Origin: Sphagnum compactum
Taxonomy: Eukaryota; Bryophyta; Sphagnopsida; Sphagnales
DNA: 64,000 bases
Reading direction: 5' to 3'
Assembly: GCA_965153455.1 (NCBI GenBank)
Contig: OZ234502.1
Location: forward strand, 3,699,267-3,763,266
This document shows, piece after piece, positions 10,595 through 22,653 of the stretch. Each line of letters starts with the position of its first letter. Position 1 is the stretch's first letter. The position numbers and the translations under genes were made by a program. The notes under the pieces are model-generated. The model searched no databases and was not told the DNA's origin. It saw only the letters and a program-made list of their open reading frames with translations.

Positions 10595-12486
10595 ATTTAA
10601 ACAAACATTTGTCAATCCCACCTTGACTTTGCCCTAGTTTTTTGGTGATGTTATACAAGCCTAAATTGTAGGTTGGGTAGTCTTAGTATTCACTAGTGGT
10701 AAACATGTTTGTTGATAATGAAATATTGGTAAGCCTTAAAAAATACCTTCAAATGGTTCCAAAATCCCTAAATCATCACAATTCACAATCTACATGAAGG
10801 CATTTGCCATTGTAGGCAAATTTGTACCTTCATTTTTCATAAATATCATATGGTTTTGCTTGTGAGACCATACAATTTTTTAAAAACCTATAATTGGGTC
10901 TAGCAAAACCAATTCTAATAATCCCTTTCACCTTAAAGAAACCAATTGTTATGTGTTTTGGTTCCCAATCCAAAGTTAGAAAATCAATAACAACAGTGAA
11001 AAGTATCAATCCACCTTTGCTCATCCAAAGGCTAAATATAACTATGATAAAAGTTGACACATTCACATAAGGAAAAAAATCATTTCAAGTGTGCGTTTCA
11101 TCAAATAAGGTAACACCTTTTTAGTCAAAATTTTGTTTGATGGAAATACCATGTGTGGGTTTTTTTTCAAAACAAATTAACGTGAAAACACAATACAATG
11201 GCCCTTTTAGGTAATCACATTTTATTTTATTTTTGAGGTGGTGCATATTTGAACTTAAATTATGTCAAAACTAAGAAGTTTCACAATGTTTTTGCTCCTT
11301 CCATGGTAGAACATAACCCAAGAAGCATTATTTTAAAAAAAAATAATGTTTATATTATGTTGAGTTGAATATATTTGTACCAAAATAAATTTCTAATTAT
11401 GACTAAAACTTGGAAGTATCCTCCAAAAGTGACTAAAATTATTTTAAATTTTTATTGAATTTTTAATATCCATTTCACATGTGATTCCACATAATTTGAA
11501 CCATGTTTGTGAATCATTTGATTCATTTGATAATTTTCATGCCATAAACGGGGTTTTTGAAAAGCATGGACCATAAGTATGTGGTAAAATGACATTTCAA
11601 TCACTTCAAATGAAAGGTGAAATATTGTGAGAACAATACACTTTTTAAAATTTCAAATGATTAATAAAGAAATTAAATATTATTGTGGTTTAAAATGAGA
11701 AATGAGTTTTGGTATATTTGTGTATATATAAATATACCCATGGTTACTTTAATTTCATTATTAATTTTTTTCCAAATAATATTAGATGCCACCAACTTCA
11801 TGAAACTTCAAATTATAACCCATAAACACCAAAATTCAAAACTAAATGTGCCAAATTTTTGGAGCATTTATATTTTACATATTATAATACTAGAACAAAA
11901 AGTGCCCAAAAGAGGACCACCATAATGTGCTTTATGCTCAAAGGGAGTAACTCATTCACAACAAGCAACACAAGATTATCAATGCGAGCCTTTAGTGGTA
12001 TTTCACATTTTTTGTCCAATGAAATACCACCAAAAGTTTTCAAAATGATTGAAAGCTTTGGAAGAAATCTTTGACACCTCATGTAAACTTGACACTTTCA
12101 ATAACTCAAAGACCTCTTTTGCACACACCTTAAACTTTCAATGAATCAAAGAACTCTCCTCCACACACCTCAAACTTTTAATAAATCAAAGAACTCTCTT
12201 CCACACTCCTTAAACTTTCAACGAATTGAAGAACTCTCTTCCACACACTTTCTCAAACTTGAAAAACAAGTTTTCCACACTTGAAAAACTTACAACACTT
12301 TGAAGAAAATCTCTTGCACACCTCCCACTCACTTGGAAATGGACTCCCACTCTCTTTGCAACCTTGCAAACTAAAAGCATTCCTTCAAAGGATTCTCCCT
12401 TTCTATACCATATAAGCTAAACCCTTGATTACTTCTTGTTCTAACACAATGTCCTTTCTCTTGCTTAGTGTGAGCCCATAACCTAT
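10579..12486 (-). mobile_element. Copia element 4 internal region, non-coding (LARD-like)
   Basis: About 1.9 kb between the shared LTR and the LTR at 12,487-12,947. It has a polypurine tract at its low end and a primer-like site at 12,470-12,483 (one mismatch, GTGAGCCCATAACC). Positions 12,075-12,460 resemble the leader of element 3. The rest (10,600-12,070) is AT-rich with no gag or pol homology that I can recognise in any frame; the longest frames are below 80 codons. It therefore fits a non-autonomous element relying on proteins of a relative such as element 3, or the residue of an internal deletion followed by drift. Confidence 0.65.
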
Positions 12487-12947
12487 TGGAAACAACTTGA
12501 AAAAAAGCAAGAAATGAAACACTCAAGGTTCATAAAATGGAACAATTGTATTAACTAGCAAGAATCACAAAGGTTGTATGCTTCAAATGGCTTACAAATC
12601 ACAAAACTATGGCTTGCAACAACTAACAAGGCTTGATGATTCTATGTGCACTCAAAACCACAAAAGGAGAGAATGAAAGACTACTCAAAAAACACTCCAA
12701 TATATATTATCTCATAACCCTAAAGTAGACGCCACTTAACCCTAACCCTAGCTGCCGCCTAACCATAGCTGCCACCAAACCCTAACCCTAGCTTACGCCA
12801 AGCCTTAAGTAGCCTCCACTTCCAAACCCTAACCACCACTATTAACTTAATCTAACTACTATAAGGATGTGAATACTATTTATCCTTTTGATGAATGTTT
12901 CACACATTCATCACATTGGGAATTAGAAATGAATAGTATTTCTAACA
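12487..12947 (-). repeat. 5' LTR of Copia element 4
   Basis: TG at 12,487 and CA at 12,946-12,947. It matches the 10,054-10,578 LTR along its length, including distal U3 with TTCTAACA, but lacks the 75-base internal duplication. The right flank (CATCC) is not a polypurine tract, so this is the outer end of the Copia cluster. Confidence 0.83.
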
Positions 12948-13372
12948 CATCCAAGAGTACATCATCAATAATGTTTTTTTAAATTTGTATTTAATTAGAT
13001 AACAACCATGTGATTGTCTATAGCAATTGTTGTTGTGCCAATATCAAGTACTATAAACATAGTTGACTTATCAATAATGGGCTTAGTATTAATTTGTGGT
13101 TTATTTGATTTTAGATTTTTCCACATATATTTCTTTAGGTCTGGTGCAATTTTGAATAACTATCCAACGTTTAGTGTGTAACTAGTTTCTAGCATTTGTT
13201 TATTGATATCCTGAAATATCTCTTCTACATATATGAGTTTGCTTGGAGAGGTAGAAAATATTTCTTGTGACTTTGTTGGTTCTATAGTTTTTTTTTTAAC
13301 TTGGCATCATGGCCCAACTATAATCCATTCTCCTATTGTAATGGAAGGTATGTTGGGTGGTGGACTAGTTAC

Positions 13373-16300
13373 TTACATTTGTTGTATGGTTTCCACTGTA
13401 GGTTTCTTTAGTTTTTCTTCTACTTCCCAATCAATTATAATTTTGTTCTTTCTTGGTTCTTGAATTTTGAACACATGTTCTTCTATCACCTTATTTCGAA
13501 TGGTCACATGAACATCAACCATGTTAATTGAGACATTAACAACTTTTACTTCAACTACATGTTTATTTTCTATTGTTTTACCTCCTTTGTCCTTTAACAT
13601 GGTCTGCATTTTGCTAAATTTTAGACAATTCGTCAATTTGTGGCCCACTATCCCACAAATATGACAAGGATAATGGTCTTGGAGGTTTACCAACATGTGC
13701 ATTAATGTCAATAACTATAGTGGGTTCCTCCTTTTTGCTTTTGCATGTTTCCACGTTATGGTTTATACGATGACAATTTATATAGTACATACTTAGCTTT
13801 GTGACTATTTAGTTTCCCACATCTATAATCTTTACTCCTGAAGTTTGTGGTACGTATAATGAATTCTATGTTTTTTGTACATAAACACCTTCTTTATACA
13901 AATCAATGTAGATTCCTTATGTTGTTACAAAGTGTTTTGTTTCATCTCTGTTATAGTAATACATAGATAAAATTATAGTCCAGATTGGAACAAGGTTGTC
14001 AAAAAATTGATAGTTGCATGTCCTATCTGCAGATTGATTGTTAGTTTTCGTAATCTTTCATAGGACACCTCCACTTGTTCTATCGATTCCTTCTTCATAT
14101 TTAACTACAGATACACTTGTTGATTTTTTTATACTATTTGATATCATCTACAAAAAGCTAATTTTAAATTTACAAATCTACAATTTGGATGATCTCACAT
14201 ATAGTTATTGCACTAGTCTAATGCATTGTCTCTCAATGTGAAATTAAACAAATTGGCTATTCATTCGTCTATTCACTAGTAGAAATCTCCTCATTTATAA
14301 CCATTCCATGTGCAACTATGTGTGACTAAATGTTGCCTTCAACTACAAATGGTTGCCTATGTGACTGTTTTTCAAATTTGGATGGATTTTTGTCTTCCTT
14401 TCAACTAGTTACAACTATGACCTATTTCATCATTCCAATGGTTGATGTTTCATGATGTCTTTGTATTTTTTACAACATTGTATATATGTTTAGTTGCACA
14501 TGCAACCAAAGTAGTCACATTATAGTTGCATAAGGTACGTGCTACCTAGTAGCTACACATATACACTATTTAATAGTACACACGTACTATGTATATATCT
14601 ACCTACTACATACATACATAGCTACTTACTACTATGTACATACACCTTACGTACTTACCTATTATGTACATACATACCTATTTAATTACTAGGTACCTAC
14701 ATACTACTAACTACCTAATAGGTTATTTATTTGTAAATAATTATTTAGAGACTATTCAAATAGGTATTTAAAATAAATAATTATGTATAGGCTATTTAAG
14801 TTATGTACTTCAAATACATATTATCTAAATAGGTACCTAGTAAGAACTTATGCTACTTAGTAGGTAGGCTATGTAATAGTATGTGCTAGGGAATAGTTGC
14901 AATTAGGTTACAACTAAAATTTTATCCCATATCGTTTGTCTTCCCTTTCAAGTTTATAAACTATATAAGTAGGTTGGTTTGGTGGAGTAAACACATTCAA
15001 TTTTTTCAATTGCTATATGGGAAGAACTATTCACATAGGCTCCACCCAAAAGGCTAAACTTAAAATAAAATAGGATTTTGTTGTAAAAGTTTTAGACCTA
15101 GACCTACCTACCTACCTACTTAAGGTAGACCTATGGCTAGGTGGCCTAAGCTTAACCTAAGTGCCACATAGCCTATTGTAAATGGCCTAGCCTGAAACTA
15201 GGCTAGGTACTTTAAACACCTAATTAGGCTAAAGGTGGCCTAACCTAGGCCCCTAGCCTAGGTGCCACGTGGCCTATCATATGTGGTCCAACCCTAACTA
15301 ACCCTAAATGAATATAGGGCAATCTTAAGTTACCACATGGCACAATTTAGTTGCTTTAATCGGATGGTTGAAAAAAAATAAAAAATTATTTGGCAAAATA
15401 TTTTGAAATTTCCAAATGATGCCACATGTCACATTCTTAGGCTACCACATGTGAACATATTGGTGTGCACTATAGTTGCAAGTGTAGTTACAAAAACTCA
15501 TCCTTGATATGTATAAAATCTCCATACTCATATTCTATGAAAAAATATTTCATCTGTGCTTCATCTATCATTTGTAACTAGTGGTCATCTACAACTCATT
15601 GTTTGCTACTATGTTGATTTTTAGTTGTTGTGTCGCTGACAATTAAAATTTAGTTGCAAACAACGTTTTTTCTACTAGTGTATTGTTTCACCATTAGCTT
15701 TGATAATGGCTTTGAATATTTCTATATAAACATCCAAATCATAGTCTTTCTTGTATTCACATAGTTAAGAGGTCTTTTGTAAGGCCTAAAGTACTATAAG
15801 TTGCACAGATGCTACTACAACACCTCCTATGGGTTCTAGAGGGTCTCCTCTTGGATTTGATGGTATTGATTTGGTAATAATTATGTTATGTGATGGTATG
15901 CCTGTGGTTAAAGGTATATGTACATCTACATAAGGTTCTACTGCTAGATCTCCTTGGTGCATGGCTAATTAGTATTGTTCTAATGACATGTAAATGATTC
16001 CTTTGAGTTGTCACAATAGGTTCAAATTGTGTAAAAGAAAATTCTCCATTGGTATTATAGGAATTTTTCAATTCCTTATGGATATTGGATATCCTTCTTA
16101 TCAGCATGCACAAACTTGTTATGGTATGTAGTTTTTGTGGTCGTACCATGTGTAATGTTTTTTGCTATCGTAAGAAACTATGGAACTACTCTAGCATGAA
16201 ATGATACATTGTCATATTGCACAGTTGCACTTGTCTACATTGTCTACCACTTGTCTATTCCATACACTTGGCATATATGTCCATTACATTTGAGAGCTAC

Positions 16301-17200
16301 AATTCTTGCACAACCCAAAGAAGATGAGTTAGAATCATCCTAACTTTCTCTAGAATAGAATGTGGTTATCTAATTTGTTGAAGTACCCTGACATCATAAG
16401 GAGTCCTTTGCATTTCACATTTTTTGGTAGGGTGATCTATTTCTCTATCTAGAGTTTTGTTGTTGTTGTATCAAGTTTGCAACGTCTCGAGGCATGATCA
16501 TTGGGTTCTATTCCTCCTCCATATCAACTCAATCTATACTTTGGTTTGGAAATGATTAAATATTGCATCTTATACATCTTTTTCAATAAAAGGACATTTC
16601 GTAAGAGCATGGCCTTCTTGTTTACAAAAACTACAATGATTAGGTGTAGGTCTAAGTTCTTGATGTACACCTTGATCAGATCTACTCCATACCTAATCTA
16701 TAAGTAGAAGTACATTTTGCCAACTTTACCTAACCCTGGACTCATTGTTTTGCAAGACATTGGCATTAGTGCTTTCATTCTTGCATTAATTATTGTTACT
16801 GGTGGAATGTTATGTTCAACTCTAATCTCCATCCTTGATTGGTTATATTGTGTTTCAGTTATAAAAGCCTACTCCTCCAAATATTTATTTGAAATACAAT
16901 TTTGGCATACTGTGGTATTGCTTGTTCAACTTCATCATTGTCTAAGTCTTCTTCCCATTCTTCATGGGGTTGACAATATTGAGGTGAAGTAGATTGCCAA
17001 GTAAAACCTCTATCTATGGATTTTACTCCAATTTTTCTTATACATGCAATATTTCTTCACATTGGTATAAATTACCATGTCTTCAAGATGACAAACTCAT
17101 CTCTATTCTTTCATGTACCCTTTATTACAGATCTAATTCAATTCCAGAGGTACTACCTTCAATGATAACCTCTTTCAGATATTGGGTCGCCTCATTACTC
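13373..17200 (-). pseudogene. Decayed Ty3/Gypsy-type gag region
   Basis: The minus strand holds a Gag reading frame broken by stops and shifts. Recognisable pieces, from upstream to downstream: an acidic segment near 16,930-16,985; a CCHC motif CSFCKQEGHALTKC at about 16,590-16,650; a Gag core at about 15,690-16,000 (EYKKDYDLDVYIEIFKAIIK) continuing at 14,150-14,273 (LFNFTLRDNALD, CNNYM); a segment at about 13,880-14,110 (VEVSYERLRKLTINLQ, FLTTLFQSGL); and a second CCHC CHICGIVGHKLTNC at about 13,630-13,670 in a 112-codon frame ending at 13,373. A CACTA-like element splits the core. No pol follows below 13,373, because the Copia cluster begins at 12,947. The Gypsy assignment rests on the style of the Gag; RT is not present to confirm it. 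Confidence 0.65.
14274..15680. mobile_element. CACTA-like non-autonomous DNA transposon
   Basis: Terminal inverted repeats CACTAGTAGAAA at 14,274-14,285 and its complement at 15,669-15,680. The flanking sequence TATT is duplicated at 14,270-14,273 and 15,681-15,684. Many subterminal copies of TAGTTGCA, TGCAACTA or ACAACTA lie near both ends (about 14,310-14,530 and 15,450-15,660), resembling the transposase-binding arrays of CACTA elements. The interior is simple: a TAC/CTA-rich stretch at 14,540-14,900 and a CCTA-rich palindromic stretch at 15,100-15,300. No transposase is visible. CACTA elements normally make 3-base duplications, so the four-base one is odd. Removing the element plus one TATT rejoins the interrupted gag in frame (ANGET-IDE). 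Confidence 0.72.
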
Positions 17201-19482
17201 TACTAGTAAATGCTTCCCAAGATTCCATAACTACTGTAGATGGCATTTGGTTGTACCCTGCAAGTTGCTCCTGTCTTAGGTATTCTTGACACAATGTATT
17301 GCATTCTTTTTAGAGTATGAAATTACACTACTTCATTCAACAATTGTAGTTCCATTGTTGCTACATTTTCTTATTCATCTTGTTGAATTGCAATTGATTT
17401 AATTGTCTTTATAAGCTTTGGGTCACCATGCAATTCATGTTTATCTTCATTCTACCGCTTTTATTGGAAAAAAAAATTGATCTACAGATCTAAATCTTTA
17501 AATTGATCCATAGTTCAATATTTGATCTGAGATGTTTTGCTCATATTTGAATCTTGAGAACTTTTTTATCAATGCTGAACCTATAGAACTAAAGAAAACA
17601 AAAACTTTTACATAATAACCTTTCTATTCTTATATCAAAACAACCAAAAATAGAATTTTGAATATTCTACCTCAAATTCATTCTTAAGGATGGTCACCAA
17701 ATGGTAAATGTTAATCTTCTGACATTGGTTTATTTTTTAATTCTATGGTTTAACATATTTTTATATTCAAATATTTAAGATTTGTAATACTAACCAACTA
17801 CAAAAATCAAAGTGTAAACCCAAACAAAAATCCATTTCAAAATCCATAAATATAACAGTACGACATTTGCATTAATTTGAAAATAGAATTCAAATTATAT
17901 GGAATTGAAAACAAAAAATAGAAAAAAATACAATGAAACACAAATGTTCTTTTCATAAAAAATCCTCCTTTAGTTCTTCTCATGAACTTCTCCTCATCCT
18001 AAAAAAACTACTCAATGTCCTAATGATCACCAACTTCGAACTCTTCCCATAAGTCCTTCCTAATTTCCCGCCATGAACATGAATTCAAATTCTCAACTAG
18101 TTTTAATCACTTAGCCCTACGTTGCCATTTTGTTCTAATGACACTCCTCTTGTCCATATTTCCAATGATAACAATATAGTTTTGTCCTCTTTGTCCAATG
18201 GTGATAGGACAATTCTATCCTTAACAATTTCAAGGGAGGTTACCTTAGCATAGCTGATTAATATGAATGGTGTTTTATGAACATCAATTTTGGTGGCCTA
18301 CACAATGGGGAGCACAACATTAGCCATTTCCTAGCTGGTAGAATCTAACTAATGATTTCAAGGGCAATCGTTGACCTTTAGAAATTGGAAGAAAGACTTG
18401 AAAAATTTGAAGTCAGTCATAGGGTACCCTTGTTTCAACAAATGCCAAATCACAATGAACTTCAGATGATTTTTTCCCTATGTTTTATCTCCATTTGTAA
18501 GCAAAATAACAACAATCCCTATGCAACCATAAAAAATTTCATTTTTTGCATGTGCATTAGTAGGGCAGATTTATGTTTGATAATACTCACCAACAACTCT
18601 TGGTTTAGCTTTTACGCACTTCTTGAGCTTCAAATGCTTAATCAAGGAATCTACTTTGAGCATTAACAATTTTGTGTTGCACAAATTGTCCACATTCTCG
18701 AGAAGCTCTAGTTAATGTGACTACTAAACATAACAAGAAAACTCAACAGATTCCATTATGCAAACAAGGATTGACAACACCTTGGAACCTAGGAGTGATT
18801 GTGCATTAGAATGTTCAACATTGCCCCTAGAGGCCATTGCACCAATTTTTGCATTCAGCAAACCACAAGGACAATGGTGAATGCATGTTATAACAAATTT
18901 AAGACTAAAGATGCACCAAGATCTACAAAATCACTTAGGTACAAGACACCAAATCTCCTATACATTTTTATTACTTCTAAAGATCTTTGAGGTCTATCCT
19001 TTGTGAAGTTCCATATTGAACATTCAAGAACAAATTTCAATGTTCAAATTCAACCTACAAATAGGCCCCAACTTTTTATGTTTTATTTATATAGGTAGTG
19101 AATGTTGTATGCTTGAATCTAATGTGAAGTGGTGAAAGATCTTCAAAGCTCCTACAATGAATGGTAATGGTACGAGACATGCAATTATTGCAAATGCAAT
19201 TGAGAACAATGTGTGGGGGGGCACACTAACAATCAACAATCTTTTATTGTCATTAAGGGCAATGTTGGATCGAAAACACTTGTCATGCAGATGGCCCCAA
19301 CAACGATCTATGCCATCATTTTACAACAACAAAACCCATTTTCAGCCCTCCAATTATCATCATTGGATTTGCACAACCCTTTTGGTCCTCACCAAATTGC
19401 AAACTTTATAAGTAAGCATAATTTTCCTTTCATTCTTAAACTCACTTTTTAAAAAAAAGATGTAAGTCCCTCCTTTGTTCTA

Positions 19483-19522
19483 GGAGGTATATTTATGGAT
19501 ACAAGGTGCCCTCCAAATACAC
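19483..19522 (+). repeat. Dispersed repeat, copy A
   Basis: The core AAGGTGCCCTCCAAATACAC recurs in the same orientation near 21,530 with one change, and inverted near 56,200 with a one-base change. The surroundings (TATGGATA before it) are also similar in copies A and B. It may be the end of an unrecognised transposable element. Confidence 0.45.
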
Positions 19523-21514
19523 TAGGAAATTTGTAAGGTAAAGCCCAACAGTAAAGGCATTCCCAAAAGAAAAAGACCTAAGATGAGACCATATTTGGAT
19601 CTAGCCTTGCATTATGGGAATGTTGGGTGAAATCACACTACAAATGGGCCAACTTTCACCCAAAAAAGTGATATATAACAAGTATGATAGGCATGTAGTA
19701 AGCAAAAATCTTGATGGCATCTTTTGGAAATCCTAAACATATGAAAAAAAAATTAGAATGTGCATGACAATATTTTGGAAATCAAATCTCATTTGGATCA
19801 AAGTTAAGCTTGATCCAATAGTTAGATTAAAAAATTGGATAAAATCAATGTGCATAAAATATATAACATACATTTTTTCAATGGCCATAAAGCCTCATGT
19901 TTGTGATTCATGACACATTACCAAACGAAAGAAAAATGAAAAAAAATTGACAATGCCCACCTATAAAATCTCCTCATTTTTCTTAGGGTAATGGTTTTTT
20001 CTCAAAAATAATATTTTATGATGCATTTATTGTTTAGAAAGTACAAAAATACACATTTTTGAATGAATTTTCAACCTATAATTTAAAAAAATTTAATGGT
20101 TTTAAATTTAGTTCATGTATATCAATATCATTCACAACAGAAAAATTCATGATAAAACTCCACCCGTAACCTTAATTTTGAAATATATTTGTAAATTTTC
20201 ATATTCTGTGATGTATTTATTTTGACACAAATATATTTCATATTTTCAAATTCATAAATGTTTGTGGGAGTTTCTTTTTGAATAAATTAGTTTAAGTTTA
20301 AAATTAATGCAATATATTTGAATGAACAAAAATAATTCAACTGTGATGTGCAAATGTACCAAAAAATACCAAATGCAAAATCTCTATGTTTGTGACTACA
20401 ATTTTTAAAGAGCTAGTGTGCTTTCACCTTATTTCCACTTGTAAGCTTTACCCATGGTAAAGCTTGAGGCCATCTATTGTGAACATAAACAATGTAAACA
20501 TATGTAGTAGACCATGAAGCATTGGAAAATGTTTTTAGCATGATTCAAACTTCATGTAAAGGTTTATATCATTAGGTAGCCCAACATTTAGATAACATCA
20601 TAAAGGCAAAATACCTATGCTAAAGTTAGCATTAACCTAAAATGTTAGTGAATAATTTGATTTCCATTCACACTTAGGTTAGTGTTAAGCTAAATTAAGA
20701 TATCAAAAGGTAAAGCAGCTTACCATTGTCATGATAAATTCACACCATCATGATGAATGTTAATGGTTAGTAGCCACAATTATGATTGATTATTACCATC
20801 AAGATTGCTTTATATAACATTGAGTTAAAAGGTCATTATTGGCCTCTTACATAACATTGAATTAACACCTCAAAACTTCAGCTTTTGGGTAGGCTTGAAC
20901 ACACAAATGTTAACACCAAATTAACACCACCTACTGACAAGGATGCCACATCATCGGCAATGTTACCTAACATTACATATGTGACCACACCACAAAAATC
21001 AAGAAAAATCTAACATTGACTTACCATTGGCTTAGCACTAGGTGTGAATGATGCTACTATACTATGCCTACTTATAAGCTTATAGACATAATATCCTATC
21101 TATTCAAGGAGGCATCTATCTCTTATGGAAGGTGGTTCAACTTTGTTTTGTTTTGTTTGTCACATTAAGATCTCCCAAATGACAATACTCCACATTGCAT
21201 TCTTGGAGCCAACTTCCATGATATGGGTGCATTGATGTGGTTTCATAATATTTAGACCTATTGTGTAAGAGTTATTGAATATTAAAAATTCAGTAAAATT
21301 AAAATTTTTAAAGAGATTACAGTGCATTTTTGGTATTGTTGGAAAATGTTTAATGAGTAAGATTTTTTGAAAATAATTTGTAATTTCTAGACCTAAGGTG
21401 TAAGAGATAATGAAATTTGAGTAACCATTTTCATGGGAAATCGATAAATTTTCAATTTTCAAATTTAACTAGTTAGGTAACTAGTTCAGATTTGGGTCAA
21501 CTACATGTCACACT

Positions 21515-21552
21515 ATATTCATGGATATAAGGTACCCTCCAAATACACTTAA
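21515..21552 (+). repeat. Dispersed repeat, copy B
   Basis: Second copy of the element at 19,483, with core AAGGTACCCTCCAAATACAC preceded by ATTCATGGATAT. Copies A and B are about 2.03 kb apart in direct orientation and could bound one unit, but the interval between them has no recognisable features. Confidence 0.45.
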
Positions 21553-22344
21553 GAAGTTTCTCTGAGTGCCTTTCTATGTATGGTAAGGAATGAGAATGGG
21601 GTCGTTTCAGAAATTAGGGTTTAATGTTAGTTTATGAATTGAATGTAAGACTCAAATTCCCAAATCCACTTGGTTTAAGGTCCTTAATCCTTACCCAACA
21701 TAAAAACCAAATAGAATTTTGCTTGAAAACTTCATGTTATGTTGAAAGGAGAAGAGGCACCTTAATTGTAAAGTTTTTCATTTTTTATGAACCTTATAGG
21801 CAAGGCACCATCTTCGATTGAGGTAGGAGGTTTTACTATAGGGGAAGTCCCATGACTGAAGGATTCCCTGCGTAAAGACCTATAAGATTATTTCCATTCT
21901 TTTAGGGTTTTTTTATGTTGCGATCAAACAGTTAGTATCACCTTTCTTCATCATTCATTTCATCGTTTTTTTGTGATTGTGTGTGTGACTCTATATGGCA
22001 ATGTTTTGTTGTTGTTTCTATGCATGTTAATGCCATCGTTCCTACGTGTGTTTTTGGAATTTATTTCTCTTACATTTCCTTTAATAGTTTTTATTCCAAA
22101 GAGGTTTGTTGTTCATTGATGGAGGATGTTACTAACGTCTTTGAATGAACGAGAGCTTAGAAGTGAGAGTCTCATGGGACTTGCACCATTGCTGATCCAT
22201 TGGATTTCAAAATTTCTCAACTCGTGGATGCAATTTTGCAAATGACGAGAACATTGTTCCACACTCATCAATGGATCTTGATTTGGTAGCTTTGGAAGCT
22301 AAAATGTACAAATCTTTGAATTTGCAATTCTTTAATCATCTTGT

Positions 22345-22611
22345 GTGTTAGTCTCCATCTTGAGTCCCAAACTAGGTCCACACCATGTACGACCTTATCT
22401 CACACATGATCATCACATGTCCATTACTTTACTAGAGTTTGCAATTATTTCAAAGAGTGATGATGTCAAGAGCATTTTGTGTGTTTTAGGCCCTATTCAT
22501 GTCAAGAATCAAATGTCCAATATTCCAAATGTCGAGGCTCCAAATCATCCTATTTATGTAGTTGATGTGGAGGACAATACACACCACCACCAACAAACAA
22601 GAGAACTTTGA
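22345..22611 (+). other. Unrecognised 88-codon open frame
   Basis: An open frame just upstream of the invertase pseudogene. The translation shows no motif or family that I recognise, and there is no sign that it is a missing invertase exon. It is probably a chance frame and is recorded only because it is the longest in this stretch. Confidence 0.12.
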
Positions 22612-22653
22612 TGAAAGAGCGCTGCTGAGTTCATCTCAGGCTCAGCTCTTTCT

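Larger units (their letters stand above)
17201..22340. other. AT-rich spacer, no gene recognised
   Basis: I see no conserved coding segment in either strand. The frames are short and low in complexity. The only structure noted is a pair of similar direct repeats at about 19,483-19,522 and 21,515-21,552. Confidence 0.6.

Noticed and set aside
14540-14900. TAC/CTA-rich stretch as a microsatellite or CRISPR-like array
   Set aside because: Units are irregular with no fixed spacer length. It is internal low-complexity sequence of the CACTA-like element.
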